DNA of 41,202 bases from NCBI GenBank assembly GCA_025924135.1, contig JAICEO010000002.1, positions 1 through 41,202 on the forward strand, given 5' to 3'. The position numbers were made by a program, and so were the translations under genes. Positions within the stretch are counted from its first letter, which is position 1. Every line of letters starts with the position of its first letter. The notes beneath the pieces are model-generated. The model searched no databases, had not been told where the DNA came from, and saw only the letters and a list, made by a program, of their open reading frames with translations. Positions 15,771 to 24,145 of the stretch are shown here, piece by piece. Source of the DNA: Nitrososphaeraceae archaeon. Its GTDB lineage: Archaea > Thermoproteota > Nitrososphaeria > Nitrososphaerales > Nitrososphaeraceae.

Positions 15771-15859
15771 CGGGCTCGAAGGGATTCGAACCCTCGACCT
15801 GATGCTTAGGAGGCATCCGCGCTATCCATTTTACGCCCTTTTGTCTGCGCTACGAGCCC
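15771..15859 (-). tRNA. tRNA-Arg (anticodon CCT) with a probable D-loop intron
   Basis: The minus strand folds as a cloverleaf. The acceptor stem GGGCTCG/CGAGCCC has 7 bp, the D stem GCGC/GCGC, the anticodon stem GATGC/GCATC with loop CTCCTAA (anticodon CCT), and the T arm GAGGG-TTCGAAT-CCCTT. The discriminator is G; CCA is not encoded. The D loop is 24 bases (AGACAAAAGGGCGTAAAATG, then GATA) where 8-11 are usual. A mature loop such as AGACATGGATA would leave about 13 bases as an intron at positions 16-18. Non-canonical tRNA introns are known in this lineage and EndA is encoded at 23591-24145. Exact splice sites are uncertain. Confidence 0.9.
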
Positions 15860-16555
15860 ATTTCAATAAAAACAACAATAAGCATTCATTTAAGAGTTTA
15901 GTGAACTAATATTTAGATATTGAAATATAATAAATTTTTGATCTATAGAATATTAATATTACAGCATAATTTTATATTGTTACACTATAGTGAACAATTA
16001 ATAACAATGAAAAAAGGGGTTTTAAGAAAAAATAGATGTAATAAACGAAAATTTTGTGTTAATCAAACAATGCAAAAGAAAGAAATCTTGGAATGAAATT
16101 TTTATTTTTAAAGAACAAGAGAGGATGAATATTTAACTAACCATGACTCTTTGATTACTATCATTATATTCCGACTAGGAGCTTTTATAAGATTTAACAT
16201 TTTATAAATAAAAAGTCATAATTGTTGGATATATTCAAGTTTTTGTAGATAATGGGGAGCGCTTGACTTTTTCATTGTACATAAATCTCATTCTATATGA
16301 CAATTTAATGATGGCAATATAAAGAATTTATTAGAATTTTAAACGGGAATTGTACCATTTCAACTTCTTTAAGTAACTATCGAATACTAATGGGCAAGTT
16401 TACGAAAGGTATAAAATTTATTAATTAAACTCTAGCTTTCAGGTATTTGGCCAATTTTAGTTATTTTGAATTTAGATTTATTACTCCACAGTAGTATGTA
16501 ATTAACACTGAATTAAGATGGCATTTTTATATGGTTTTACAAATTGAAAATATTT
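15860..16555. other. AT-rich intergenic region, no supported gene
   Basis: About 700 bases. A 29-codon Lys/Cys-containing frame at 16008-16097 (MKKGVLRKNRCNKRKFCVN) has no upstream signals and is not called. The region should hold the tRNA promoter (minus strand). Confidence 0.4.
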
Positions 16556-16580
16556 ACGTTAAAATTAACGTGTTATATTA
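16556..16580 (+). promoter_or_regulatory. Operator-like palindrome next to a TATA box of the nitroreductase gene
   Basis: ACGTTAA-AA-TTAACGT (16556-16571) is a perfect 7+2+7 inverted repeat directly followed by TTATATTA (16573-16580). The start codon is 60 bases further on. A regulator bound to the palindrome would overlap the TFB recognition region, the usual way archaeal repressors or activators work. Confidence 0.45.
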
Positions 16581-16640
16581 GTATAGCATGCATTACAACA
16601 TTCCGAAAAGGTTTTCTATTGACGAGAAGGTTGTAACAAT

Positions 16641-17267
16641 ATGTCGAATCCAAAAGACATATTCAATAGGTTATTTAAGGAAATTCATCCACAAGATAGA
16701 CTATTTCCCAAATCAGAAAAGGGCATAGGAGACTTCGAATCTGAAGAAATTTTAAACACTAATATTTATAACGTTATGTTAAATAGACGTTCTCAAAGAA
16801 AATTTGAGAGTAAATACGTTGAAGACTGGAAGTTAGATATAATATTTGCAGCTGCAGACACTGCTCCTACAGCAGGAGGATTTCAAGGATTTGAAATTTT
16901 TCATATTAAAAATCATGGCATAAAAATAAAATTAGTTATGGCAGCAAATAATCAACCATATGTAAATGCCCCTGTTGTATTGGTATTCTGTATGAACCCA
17001 AGTAGAGTTAAAATGAAATTCCCATCTGACACTTTAAAAAAATTTTCTATCCAAGATGCTACACTAGCAGCTGCTTATGCTCAATTAGCTGCTCATTCCC
17101 TAGGTCTTAGTTCTATCTGGATTGGGATGATCGATGAGATCAAAGTCATGGAAGCCATTGGTACAAATCTTTTTCCATCTTCCATTTTGTGTATTGGTTA
17201 TCCAAAAAAAATATTACAACCTAAACCGAAAAGAACATTATCTGAACTTATACAGGTGATAGAATAA
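16641..17267 (+). CDS. Nitroreductase family FMN-dependent oxidoreductase
   Basis: A 208-residue nitroreductase-fold protein. The FMN-phosphate motif RRSQRKF is at 49-55, the next conserved loop APTAGGFQGF at 75-84, then NAPVVLVFC and the long helix DATLAAAYAQLAAHSLGLSS. The C-terminal motif ILCIGYPKK is the usual 'G-Y-P' turn. A 45-residue N-terminal extension precedes the core. Such enzymes reduce nitro groups, quinones or flavins with NAD(P)H as dimers; the natural substrate cannot be told. The start ATG at 16641 is preceded by GAAGGTTG. An operator-like palindrome lies at the promoter. Confidence 0.9.
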   Translation: MSNPKDIFNRLFKEIHPQDRLFPKSEKGIGDFESEEILNTNIYNVMLNRRSQRKFESKYVEDWKLDIIFAAADTAPTAGGFQGFEIFHIKNHGIKIKLVMAANNQPYVNAPVVLVFCMNPSRVKMKFPSDTLKKFSIQDATLAAAYAQLAAHSLGLSSIWIGMIDEIKVMEAIGTNLFPSSILCIGYPKKILQPKPKRTLSELIQVIE

Positions 17268-17350
17268 GTTCTTGTCAAAATTAATGATATTCCTAAGTCT
17301 TTGCATTTATTAAAATAAAAAGAAACTGATATTATTATTAGAATGAAAAA

Positions 17351-17770
17351 TTATTCTGGGCATAGCCATTCTATAACTCTATCAATGTTATTACTCCTAA
17401 GGTTTATTCGGATTGGTCCTAAAGGTGATTCGATTTCATCATCAACTAATACAATGATTCCTAATGTTGATACCTGCTTGTTAATATAAAACCAAGTAGA
17501 AGATTTCTCTAAATTAGAAAGTAACAACCTACGAAGTACAGATATAATTGATCTATCACGAACCTGGTTATAAAGAGTGCTTAACACTTCCAAGTTACCG
17601 GTTTTACCTATTAACCGATCTCCATATTTAAATTCTAGAGTTATACCGTCGAAAATAGAATTAATTGCCTTGCTTATTAAAGCCTCAGATTCTGTAGGAT
17701 TAATTTTACATGATATCTCTATTTCGATTTGTAAATTAGGAAATTTTGTTTTTCGAATATTTTTTTTAAT
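17351..17770 (-). CDS. UPF0201 family protein (RNA-binding-like), no canonical start
   Basis: The frame from 17770 to 17351 encodes a UPF0201-like protein: LQIEIEISCKINPTESEALI, then TLEFKYGDRLIGK, a helix VRDRSIISVLRRLLLS, the strands TWFYINKQVSTLGIIVL, and SPLGPIRINLRSNNIDRVIE. The family core begins before the first TTG (17593), so that start would remove about 50 conserved residues. Upstream, only ATT or ATA codons occur before the TAA that ends the UPF0200 gene in the same frame. I place the start at ATT 17770 as the longest option. In some archaea the two are one polypeptide. See the findings. Confidence 0.65.
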   Translation of the reverse strand: MKKNIRKTKFPNLQIEIEISCKINPTESEALISKAINSIFDGITLEFKYGDRLIGKTGNLEVLSTLYNQVRDRSIISVLRRLLLSNLEKSSTWFYINKQVSTLGIIVLVDDEIESPLGPIRINLRSNNIDRVIEWLCPE

Positions 17771-17773
17771 GAT

Positions 17774-18316
17774 TTAACTATCTAATGAATTTATCCATTT
17801 TTTTGCAATGGATTTAGCTTGTTTCTTTAACTCCTCTAATGTTAATTCGTTATTAGATATCATTTCATCTGCAAATGCTATTACTTCACTTAATCCAACT
17901 GATAATTCTCGTTTGTCCCTAATTATGCAATCTTCGAGAGTAGAAGGAGCATCAGATCTAGAACGATTTTTTAAATGCTGAAATCTAGTAAAAACTGATC
18001 CATGTATTGCTAAAGTCTTAACTCTTCCTATTGTTTTCAGTAATTCGACTTCATGAATACTCCTTATCCCGTCAATTATAAATTTATTATATTGAGGATC
18101 AAGATATTTTTCGTGTATTTGATTAATTACCAGCTGAGCAATTGCACCTTGACCATACATATTTCTTAAATCTAACATTAGAATTCCTAAATTTTTATCA
18201 GTTAATTGTAGATTTTTTCTGTTTGCTTCCATTCTAACGCAATCTCCCATAGTTAACAGAATAAAACCTTCATCTTTTATTGCCTCGGCTACTGTTGATT
18301 TTCCTGCACCAGGCAT
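17774..18316 (-). CDS. UPF0200 family nucleotide kinase-like protein (dephospho-CoA kinase-related)
   Basis: A P-loop kinase-like protein: GMPGAGKSTVAEAIKDEGF is Walker A, followed by IIDGIRSIHEVELL, where IIDG-x-R is the family motif, and a lid-like RFQHLKNRSRSDAP. ATG 18316 begins inside Walker A (M of GMPGAGKS), removing the first strand FIICLTG and the first Gly, so the true start must be upstream. That frame has no ATG, GTG or TTG before a TGA. The best candidates are ATA 18352 or ATC 18349, just after a GGTGA ribosome binding site. Substrate unknown. The UPF0201 gene follows immediately in the same frame. Confidence 0.8.
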   Translation of the reverse strand: MPGAGKSTVAEAIKDEGFILLTMGDCVRMEANRKNLQLTDKNLGILMLDLRNMYGQGAIAQLVINQIHEKYLDPQYNKFIIDGIRSIHEVELLKTIGRVKTLAIHGSVFTRFQHLKNRSRSDAPSTLEDCIIRDKRELSVGLSEVIAFADEMISNNELTLEELKKQAKSIAKKWINSLDS

Positions 18317-18352
18317 TCCAGTTAAGCAAATTATAAATGGTTGTGTGATTAT

Positions 18353-18889
18353 ATTTCACCTAATTATTGTAATGTAATGTAAAGCATATTATCAACTTTT
18401 TCTTCCTATTAATATCCTAATATAAAGGTGGATTAATCCAATTTTCCTAGCAACCACAAATTTTATACTATAACTTGATAGTTAAATTGAAAATAAAGAA
18501 TCTAAAATTTTGACTAATTGACTTCTACATAATCTTTGCGCACTTACAACCATATAATTTAAGAAAATACTAGATAGTATAACATTTATAAAGTTGCGAA
18601 CATCCTTCATTTTCCACAGAATTTGATTTATTATTTTATCAATTTATTTGTAAATCGAGATATAAACTTATTTATAAAATTTTACTTCAAAAAACTAACT
18701 AATATTTTAATAGAAAATCTTTATTTATACTCTGAGAGAATGACTGTATAAATAGTGAAATATTAACTTTAAAAAAGGTATATTAGATAAAGAACTGTAT
18801 TAACATAGTGAGACTAAATCAATAATTCGCTAATCTAATACAATAGTGTAAAAGATAAATACAAATAACTTAATAATTCTATTTGATTT
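18353..18889. other. AT-rich divergent intergenic region
   Basis: About 540 bases between the UPF0200 gene (minus) and the L40e gene (plus). Nothing coding or clearly structured was found. Confidence 0.4.
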
Positions 18890-19057
18890 ATGCCAATAAC
18901 TGATGCTATAAAAAAACAAATTGCACAACATAGAAGATTATTCTATAAGATATGTTTTAAATGTGGCAGTCGAAATCCTATTTCTTCAGAAAGATGCAGA
19001 AAATGCCACAGTCAAAAAATGAGATTAAAGAATAGAAACATTGGAGCCAAAAAATAA
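18890..19057 (+). CDS. rpl40e: Large ribosomal subunit protein eL40 (L40e)
   Basis: A 55-residue zinc-ribbon ribosomal protein. The four zinc ligands are C22-x2-C25 and C36-x2-C39 in ICFKCGSRNPISSERCRKCH, the hallmark of archaeal L40e. The rest is strongly basic (HRRLFYK, QKMRLKNRNIGAKK). There is no ubiquitin fusion, as expected in archaea. ATG at 18890, TAA at 19055-19057. It converges on the radical SAM gene 45 bases away. Confidence 0.93.
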   Translation: MPITDAIKKQIAQHRRLFYKICFKCGSRNPISSERCRKCHSQKMRLKNRNIGAKK

Positions 19058-19102
19058 TTTTTATGGTTATTTTGTAATATCTTTAATACACTATTTTTTG
19101 AT

Positions 19103-20827
19103 CTACCAATAATTTGCTTTGATCTTTTCAATAGCGCTTTCATGTTCAGGTCCTTTACTTCTCGCAAATTTTTCCATGGATGATAACGGAATTCCACCTA
19201 ATGTTTTTGCCAAGCCAGAAAAGAACGTATTTTTGATAGTATTATGTCTCCCTACTTTTGACATAAATTTTTGTATACCATGTTTAAAATTGTGTTGCCA
19301 GGTTTTGTACATTACTCCTAATTTTCCAGGATCCATTGTATTTCCTATGTCAAAAAAACTAGATTTTTCTAATAATCCAATTGGAACAAACGTAAGCGGT
19401 GTTACAGTAAACTTAGAATCTGGTTGCTCAGTTTCTAGTTCATGAATGAGCCTGATTGTCTCCCAGCTATCATCAATGCTTTCGTTATTATCTAATCCCA
19501 TAATAAGTGTAAATGCAGGAACCCAATAATGCTCGTTTAATGTTTTAACTCCCTCTTTAACTACCCAATGCCACTCAGACGGTTTGAATGGGGCTAATTT
19601 TCTATCAGCATATTTTCCTATTAACCTTATACTACCAGTTTCTAAACCACATTGAATACCTATAAAATTATCTGGTCCAGATTTAATTATTTTTGAAACA
19701 TTTGGAACAAGTCTTTCATCAGCAATAGCACCTGCTAGCGTTCCATGTGTAGGATTTGTGTGTTCTATTCCTGTATCCATAATCCCTTGAAAAAGTTCTT
19801 CAATTGCTTCTCTATTTGGCTGCATATTTTTTGTGGTTCGAGGATTAAGGCCATAAACAAAAATATCATCACTTTGAATCCACGCGTTTTTAAGACCTCC
19901 ATATTTCATGTTTATTTCTATTTCTTTTTGTACTTTTTCAACTGGATAATATCTTAATGGGCGTAAAGTAACATCACAAAATTTACAGCCACGTCCACAT
20001 CCTCGCATAACCTCAATCATTCCATGCATACTGGGATTGACAATATTGGGTATTTCATCTATAGTGGGTTCATCAGAATAGTGAAAGAATCGGCCATGAT
20101 ATTTTCTATCGCTTTTCACAAATTCTTTAATTTCCACTTTGAATTCACTTTTTTTGAATGGATTAGAGGTATCCAATTCCCCATTAATGACTGCATCAAA
20201 AAATCTTGCTCCCACTCCATCTAATTCAGGCCCTATTCCTCCAAGATCTCCTTCAACAATACCATAAATTCCATACTCTTCTATTTTAGCAGGATCATAG
20301 TTATATTGCCAAGTACCCGATGCACCTACTATTACCTTAGCTTTACTACCATTCCTATTTTTAGCAGAGTTTATACGCAGATGTAAATCTCTATTATAGA
20401 ATTCATCATAAGACATAGTCTTCCTTCCAAATGTAAAAGTCATAGTAACTGGACCCATGCCCAATGGATCCATTTCATATGTACCTATTACTTCTGTTTC
20501 TGGACCAATAAATTTCTCTATATAATCTGGATGTGCAACAACAACGTCATCGGGATTATAACCATCTCTTAATAGAGATGCTTCGAGTTTTCTCAATCCA
20601 TACGGAGCAAAATTTGCTATACCATTTTTATGCCCAACAGGATTGCAAATGAAATCAAAGAGCACCCTTGGGGTTACTTGATTTTTTAGAATATAATACC
20701 AGAATGAATCTTTAGTTCTATTGAAGTCCAAAGCAGGAGCACAACCAAAAAAGGAAGCTAGAGATATTCCCCGGTAGGGAGACATTAATGTACGATCAGC
20801 AGATAATACAACTTTTGGATATTTCAT
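19103..20827 (-). CDS. B12-binding-type radical SAM protein
   Basis: A 574-residue radical SAM enzyme. The 4Fe-4S motif is C277-x3-C281-x2-C284 in RGCGRGCKFCDV. The N-terminal 260 residues resemble the domain that precedes the radical SAM core in the cobalamin-binding class (VVVAHPDYIEKFIGPE, KVIVGASGTWQ, GIVEGDLGG). Later barrel elements include NPTHGTLAGAIADER, IGIQCGLETGSIRLI and FTLIMGLDNNESIDDSW. The C-terminal 60 residues are helical. The reaction (methylation, methylthiolation or other) is unknown. ATG at 20827. Neighbours give no pathway hint. Confidence 0.88.
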   Translation of the reverse strand: MKYPKVVLSADRTLMSPYRGISLASFFGCAPALDFNRTKDSFWYYILKNQVTPRVLFDFICNPVGHKNGIANFAPYGLRKLEASLLRDGYNPDDVVVAHPDYIEKFIGPETEVIGTYEMDPLGMGPVTMTFTFGRKTMSYDEFYNRDLHLRINSAKNRNGSKAKVIVGASGTWQYNYDPAKIEEYGIYGIVEGDLGGIGPELDGVGARFFDAVINGELDTSNPFKKSEFKVEIKEFVKSDRKYHGRFFHYSDEPTIDEIPNIVNPSMHGMIEVMRGCGRGCKFCDVTLRPLRYYPVEKVQKEIEINMKYGGLKNAWIQSDDIFVYGLNPRTTKNMQPNREAIEELFQGIMDTGIEHTNPTHGTLAGAIADERLVPNVSKIIKSGPDNFIGIQCGLETGSIRLIGKYADRKLAPFKPSEWHWVVKEGVKTLNEHYWVPAFTLIMGLDNNESIDDSWETIRLIHELETEQPDSKFTVTPLTFVPIGLLEKSSFFDIGNTMDPGKLGVMYKTWQHNFKHGIQKFMSKVGRHNTIKNTFFSGLAKTLGGIPLSSMEKFARSKGPEHESAIEKIKANYW

Positions 20828-20977
20828 TTTATTTAATCCTAATCATTGAATTTGACAGAGGGATGAATTTTAACTTTTCCCAACTTTCACCTAGATTTAA
20901 TTAAGGAATTGTTATATAATGTGCTGCTTTATCACTTATGTTAATACAAAACGATATATTTACAAAATAAGAGACCT

Positions 20978-21172
20978 ATGGTTATGGAAGAAAAAATTCA
21001 TTGTAATATATGTGATGTATTAATTTACGTTAATGATATTGAGAATCATATTACAACTTCTATTCATAAAGATTCCAAAAACCGCTTTATACAACAACTA
21101 AATTCTGTCAAGATAGATGACAATATAACTGATAAATCAACTTACGATATATGGAAGAATTCCATAATTTGA
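20978..21172 (+). CDS. Small C2H2-like zinc-finger protein
   Basis: A protein of up to 64 residues with one finger near the N terminus: C9-x2-C12-x11-H24-x5-H30 in IHCNICDVLI through HITTSIHKD. The longer His spacer (x5) is a known variant. The rest is polar with no domain. ATG 20978 or ATG 20984; a TATA-like GATATATTTA (20950-20960) lies about 26 bases before the second ATG, favouring a leaderless mRNA starting there. Role unknown, possibly nucleic acid binding. Confidence 0.7.
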   Translation: MVMEEKIHCNICDVLIYVNDIENHITTSIHKDSKNRFIQQLNSVKIDDNITDKSTYDIWKNSII

Positions 21173-21176
21173 AATA

Positions 21177-21971
21177 TCATTTAAAGCTTCTTATATAATC
21201 TATTATTAAATTAATTGCTATAGTTATTAAAGAAAAAGACAATAATTTGCTCAATATATTTTCGTTAATGAGATGAATTGATCTTGAACCTAACTGGGCA
21301 CCGAAGAAAGCACCCAAGGCCAAAGCAATGCCATAACTGTAGTCAGGGTGTTCTAGAAGAATATGAGTCAACAGCCCTGTTATAGTGCTAATCAATAATG
21401 TAAACTGAGCTGTAGGACTAGCATTGATCATTTTGAGTTTATAAATGATAACTAAAATCGGAACAAAAATTATTCCTCCACCTATGCCAAAAAAACTTGA
21501 TATCAGCCCTGCACCAAAAGTTCCAAAAATTATAATGAAATAATAAAGAGGTTTCGGCGTCCTGCCTAGGGTTTTATTGATGATTTTGTTTTTAAACAAT
21601 ATATAAAGTCCTACCGATGTCAATAAAACAGCGAAATAAATTTTAAAATGCTCTAATGAGATAAAATTAGACAAGAATCCTCCAATTATCGATCCAGGTA
21701 TAGCCGGTAAAGCTAGTTGTACTCCAAGCCGATAGTTGATATACTTCCTTCGAATATATGTTAATGTAGATGATATACTTGTAGCAAATACGGCAATTAG
21801 GCTTGAACTTGCAATTACAGCAGGAGAAAATCCCATATATGTCAAAACCGGTGTCATCACTATACCCCCACCCACACCTATGAGTGAGCCTATTATACCT
21901 GACCCAAATCCAATTATTACTAAAATTAGGAGTAGTTCTATCAAATTATTCTTACTACACCTCATTTTCAT
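21177..21971 (-). CDS. TauE/SafE family membrane transporter
   Basis: A 264-residue integral membrane protein with 7-8 hydrophobic segments and the internal duplication typical of TauE/SafE exporters: GSLIGVGGGIVMTPVL near the N terminus and SSFFGIGGGIIFVPIL in the second half. The family is linked to export of sulfite, sulfoacetate and other organic anions. The substrate cannot be assigned. The N terminus MKMRCSKNN is positive, placing it inside. ATG at 21971. It is a single gene, 185 bases from the divergent homoserine dehydrogenase. Confidence 0.88.
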   Translation of the reverse strand: MKMRCSKNNLIELLLILVIIGFGSGIIGSLIGVGGGIVMTPVLTYMGFSPAVIASSSLIAVFATSISSTLTYIRRKYINYRLGVQLALPAIPGSIIGGFLSNFISLEHFKIYFAVLLTSVGLYILFKNKIINKTLGRTPKPLYYFIIIFGTFGAGLISSFFGIGGGIIFVPILVIIYKLKMINASPTAQFTLLISTITGLLTHILLEHPDYSYGIALALGAFFGAQLGSRSIHLINENILSKLLSFSLITIAINLIIDYIRSFK

Positions 21972-22091
21972 CAGATAGAGAAGTTAAAGTTTATTCTCTA
22001 TAGTTTTGGATACTGAACAGCCTATTGTTAAAGTATAAACAAATAACATCCAATACAAATTTAAAAATTAGTTTCATCACAACTTGGGGAG

Positions 22092-22107
22092 AAGTACTAT
22101 AATACTT
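22092..22107 (+). promoter_or_regulatory. Inverted repeat around a TATA-like box upstream of hom
   Basis: AAGTA-CTATAA-TACTT flanks a TATA-like core about 50-65 bases before the TTG start of homoserine dehydrogenase. It could be both the promoter and the binding site of a regulator. The arms are short. Confidence 0.3.
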
Positions 22108-22157
22108 TTAATTAGAAAATATAAGTATATCATTAATTATCATATTGTTATTTAGAA

Positions 22158-23186
22158 TTGAGAATAATTTTAATTGGATATGGAATTGTAGGTCAAAGTT
22201 TTACTAAACTATTGCTTTCCAAATTGGTAGATTTATATAATCTTTATGGTATGAAGCCTAGGATTGTAGCCTGTGTTGACAATAAAGGTTCTGCCATTGA
22301 TACCTCTGGTTTAGATATACAGAGGCTTTTAGAAATAAAAAAAAATAAAGGAACTGTTGGTGAATATTATAGAAATAAATCTTCGCAATTAGATCCTCTA
22401 CAAATAATTGAAAACATCGATGCTGAGATAGTGATAGAACTGACTCCTACTAATTTAAAAGATGGAGAACCAGGTTTATCCCATATTACGTCAGCCATGA
22501 AGTATAGTAAAAATGTTATTACAGTCAATAAAGGACCGCTATCAGTAGCTTTTCCATCTCTTATAGAATTAGCTAACTATAATGGAATAATGTTTAAGTT
22601 TAGTGGAACAGTAGGAGGAGGAACGCCAATTCTAGAATTTGCTAAGAGATGCTTAAAAGGAGACAGAATTGTTTCTTTTAAAGGTATACTTAATGGAACA
22701 ACAAATTTTATTTTGAGTAAAATGGAAGAAGGATTGACATTCAAAGAGGCGCTAAAAGATGCCCAAGTGAAGGGTTATGCCGAAACTGTCCCCTCCTTAG
22801 ACATAGATGGGTTTGATGCTGCTGCGAAATTGGTAATAATGGCTAATTGGTTAATGGGAATGAAAGTTGCACTTGAGGATGTTAATAGGATTGGCATTAC
22901 ACAAGTGAAGACTCAAGAAGTTTCTAAAGCATTAAAAAAAGGAAATGCTATAAAACTTATTGCTAGCTGTGAAAACAAAAAACTGGTAGTTAAGCCTATG
23001 GAAGTATCAAAATTAGATCCTATCTGTGTCAACGGAACTTTAAATTCTGTGACGTTTTCATTGGAGTATGCAGGGAATCAGACAATAATTGGCAGAGGGG
23101 CGGGGGGTATAGAAACTGCTAGTGCAGTCTTAAGAGATATGATAGAAATTCGAGAAAATATTATAAATGAAAAAAATTGGTTTTAA
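22158..23186 (+). CDS. hom: Homoserine dehydrogenase
   Basis: Reduces aspartate semialdehyde to homoserine in threonine and methionine synthesis. The 342-residue enzyme has the Rossmann motif G7-x-G9-x2-G12 (LIGYGIVGQSF), then VITVNKGPLSVAF, the conserved GTVGGGTPILEF, the homoserine-site segment KGILNGTTNFILSKM, and SLDIDGFDAAAKLVI. There is no aspartokinase or ACT domain, so it is a stand-alone short type. The TTG start at 22158 sits right before the first strand. A 10-bp hairpin follows the gene at 23226-23249. Confidence 0.93.
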   Translation: MRIILIGYGIVGQSFTKLLLSKLVDLYNLYGMKPRIVACVDNKGSAIDTSGLDIQRLLEIKKNKGTVGEYYRNKSSQLDPLQIIENIDAEIVIELTPTNLKDGEPGLSHITSAMKYSKNVITVNKGPLSVAFPSLIELANYNGIMFKFSGTVGGGTPILEFAKRCLKGDRIVSFKGILNGTTNFILSKMEEGLTFKEALKDAQVKGYAETVPSLDIDGFDAAAKLVIMANWLMGMKVALEDVNRIGITQVKTQEVSKALKKGNAIKLIASCENKKLVVKPMEVSKLDPICVNGTLNSVTFSLEYAGNQTIIGRGAGGIETASAVLRDMIEIRENIINEKNWF

Positions 23187-23225
23187 TATATTTAAAATCA
23201 TCTCATAAAAATTTAAATATAAAAA

Positions 23226-23249
23226 AAAGCATTCCTTGTGGAATGCTTT
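23226..23249. terminator. Perfect 10-bp hairpin after hom
   Basis: AAAGCATTCC-TTGT-GGAATGCTTT, a perfect inverted repeat with a 4-base loop, 40 bases after the stop of hom. It is preceded by an A8 run on the plus strand and followed by mixed sequence. The shape is like a bacterial intrinsic terminator, stronger on the minus strand where T8 follows; it may separate hom from the endA group. Confidence 0.5.
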
Positions 23250-23318
23250 GATTTAGAATATAGCTGAGAAAGATAAGTACGAATAGTACTTTGAGGTAAC
23301 AACTATGATTATCGAGTC

Positions 23319-23585
23319 TTGAATACTGATATTTTATCTTCATATAAGGAGAAGCGAATAATTATATTTAAAAATTATAAAAAAAATAATAAAGTAGTAA
23401 ATATTGATAATTTTATGCTTTATGAAGTTTTAGTAGGTATAGCTAGTAACACATTAATAAAATCTTTTGATAGAACAATATGTAACATAGAGTTTATTGA
23501 TTTGATACGCAATGTAAACATAAAAGAATTGCGAATAATTGTCAAAATATTTTTGAAGGCACATCAATATTTGTGTGAGTTATAA
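23319..23585 (+). CDS. Hypothetical protein upstream of endA
   Basis: An 88-residue protein with no family I recognise. It is basic at the N terminus (SYKEKRIIIFKNYKKNNK) and mostly helical afterwards (YEVLVGIASNTLIKSF, ELRIIVKIFLKAHQYL). Start TTG 23319. It ends 5 bases before the start of endA, so the two are likely one transcript and may be translationally coupled. A role in RNA processing would be a guess from position only. Confidence 0.55.
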   Translation: MNTDILSSYKEKRIIIFKNYKKNNKVVNIDNFMLYEVLVGIASNTLIKSFDRTICNIEFIDLIRNVNIKELRIIVKIFLKAHQYLCEL

Positions 23586-23590
23586 AAATA

Positions 23591-24145
23591 ATGAAATCTA
23601 AAAAGATACAAGGAAAACTTGTAGAAAATAGAATATTAATTCAGGATATTGAGAAATCTAGATATCTTTTTGGTAATGGCTATTATGGTAAACCATTGGG
23701 AATACCAAAACCAAAAGGAAATAATTTTGAATCCCCTCTCATTTTAGATTTAATTGAAAGTTATTATTTGATACAAAAAGGAGAATTACAAATAACATTA
23801 AACGATAAATTCTTACCTTTAAAAGACTTAAAGATAATATGTAAAAAACAATATGATAAATTTGACTCAAAATACGTTGTTTTTCAAAATTTGAGAAACC
23901 AAGGCTATATTGTCTCTCCTGGAATAAAATTTGGATGCGATTTTGCAGTGTATGAACGGGGTCCCGGGGTTGATCATGCCCCATTTCTTATTCAAGTTTT
24001 GACAAAGGAAGAACTAATTACTGCTTCCACAATTGTTCTCGCAGGCAGACTAGCAACAACCGTAAAAAAACAATTCATTATCGCAATACCTAGAATAAGA
24101 GATCGAACAGTTGAATTTATTGGATTTGAATGGTGGAGAGCATAA
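23591..24145 (+). CDS. endA: tRNA-splicing endonuclease
   Basis: Cuts tRNA and rRNA introns at bulge-helix-bulge structures. The 184-residue protein has the catalytic set Y121 (FAVYERGPG), H129 (VDHAPFLI) and K159 or K160 (VKKQFIIAI). The N-terminal domain includes the family motif YLFGNGYYGKPLG at 25-37. Length and layout fit a short subunit as in homotetrameric or heterotetrameric enzymes. The tRNA-Arg at 15771-15859 with an oversized D loop is a possible substrate. ATG at 23591. Confidence 0.93.
   Translation: MKSKKIQGKLVENRILIQDIEKSRYLFGNGYYGKPLGIPKPKGNNFESPLILDLIESYYLIQKGELQITLNDKFLPLKDLKIICKKQYDKFDSKYVVFQNLRNQGYIVSPGIKFGCDFAVYERGPGVDHAPFLIQVLTKEELITASTIVLAGRLATTVKKQFIIAIPRIRDRTVEFIGFEWWRA

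Noticed and set aside
16008-16097. 29-codon Lys/Cys-rich frame
   Set aside because: No promoter or ribosome binding site, and the Cys spacing matches no metal motif.
19119-20224. Plus-strand ORFs opposite the radical SAM gene
   Set aside because: They lie wholly inside a gene with strong family motifs on the other strand and have unlikely composition.
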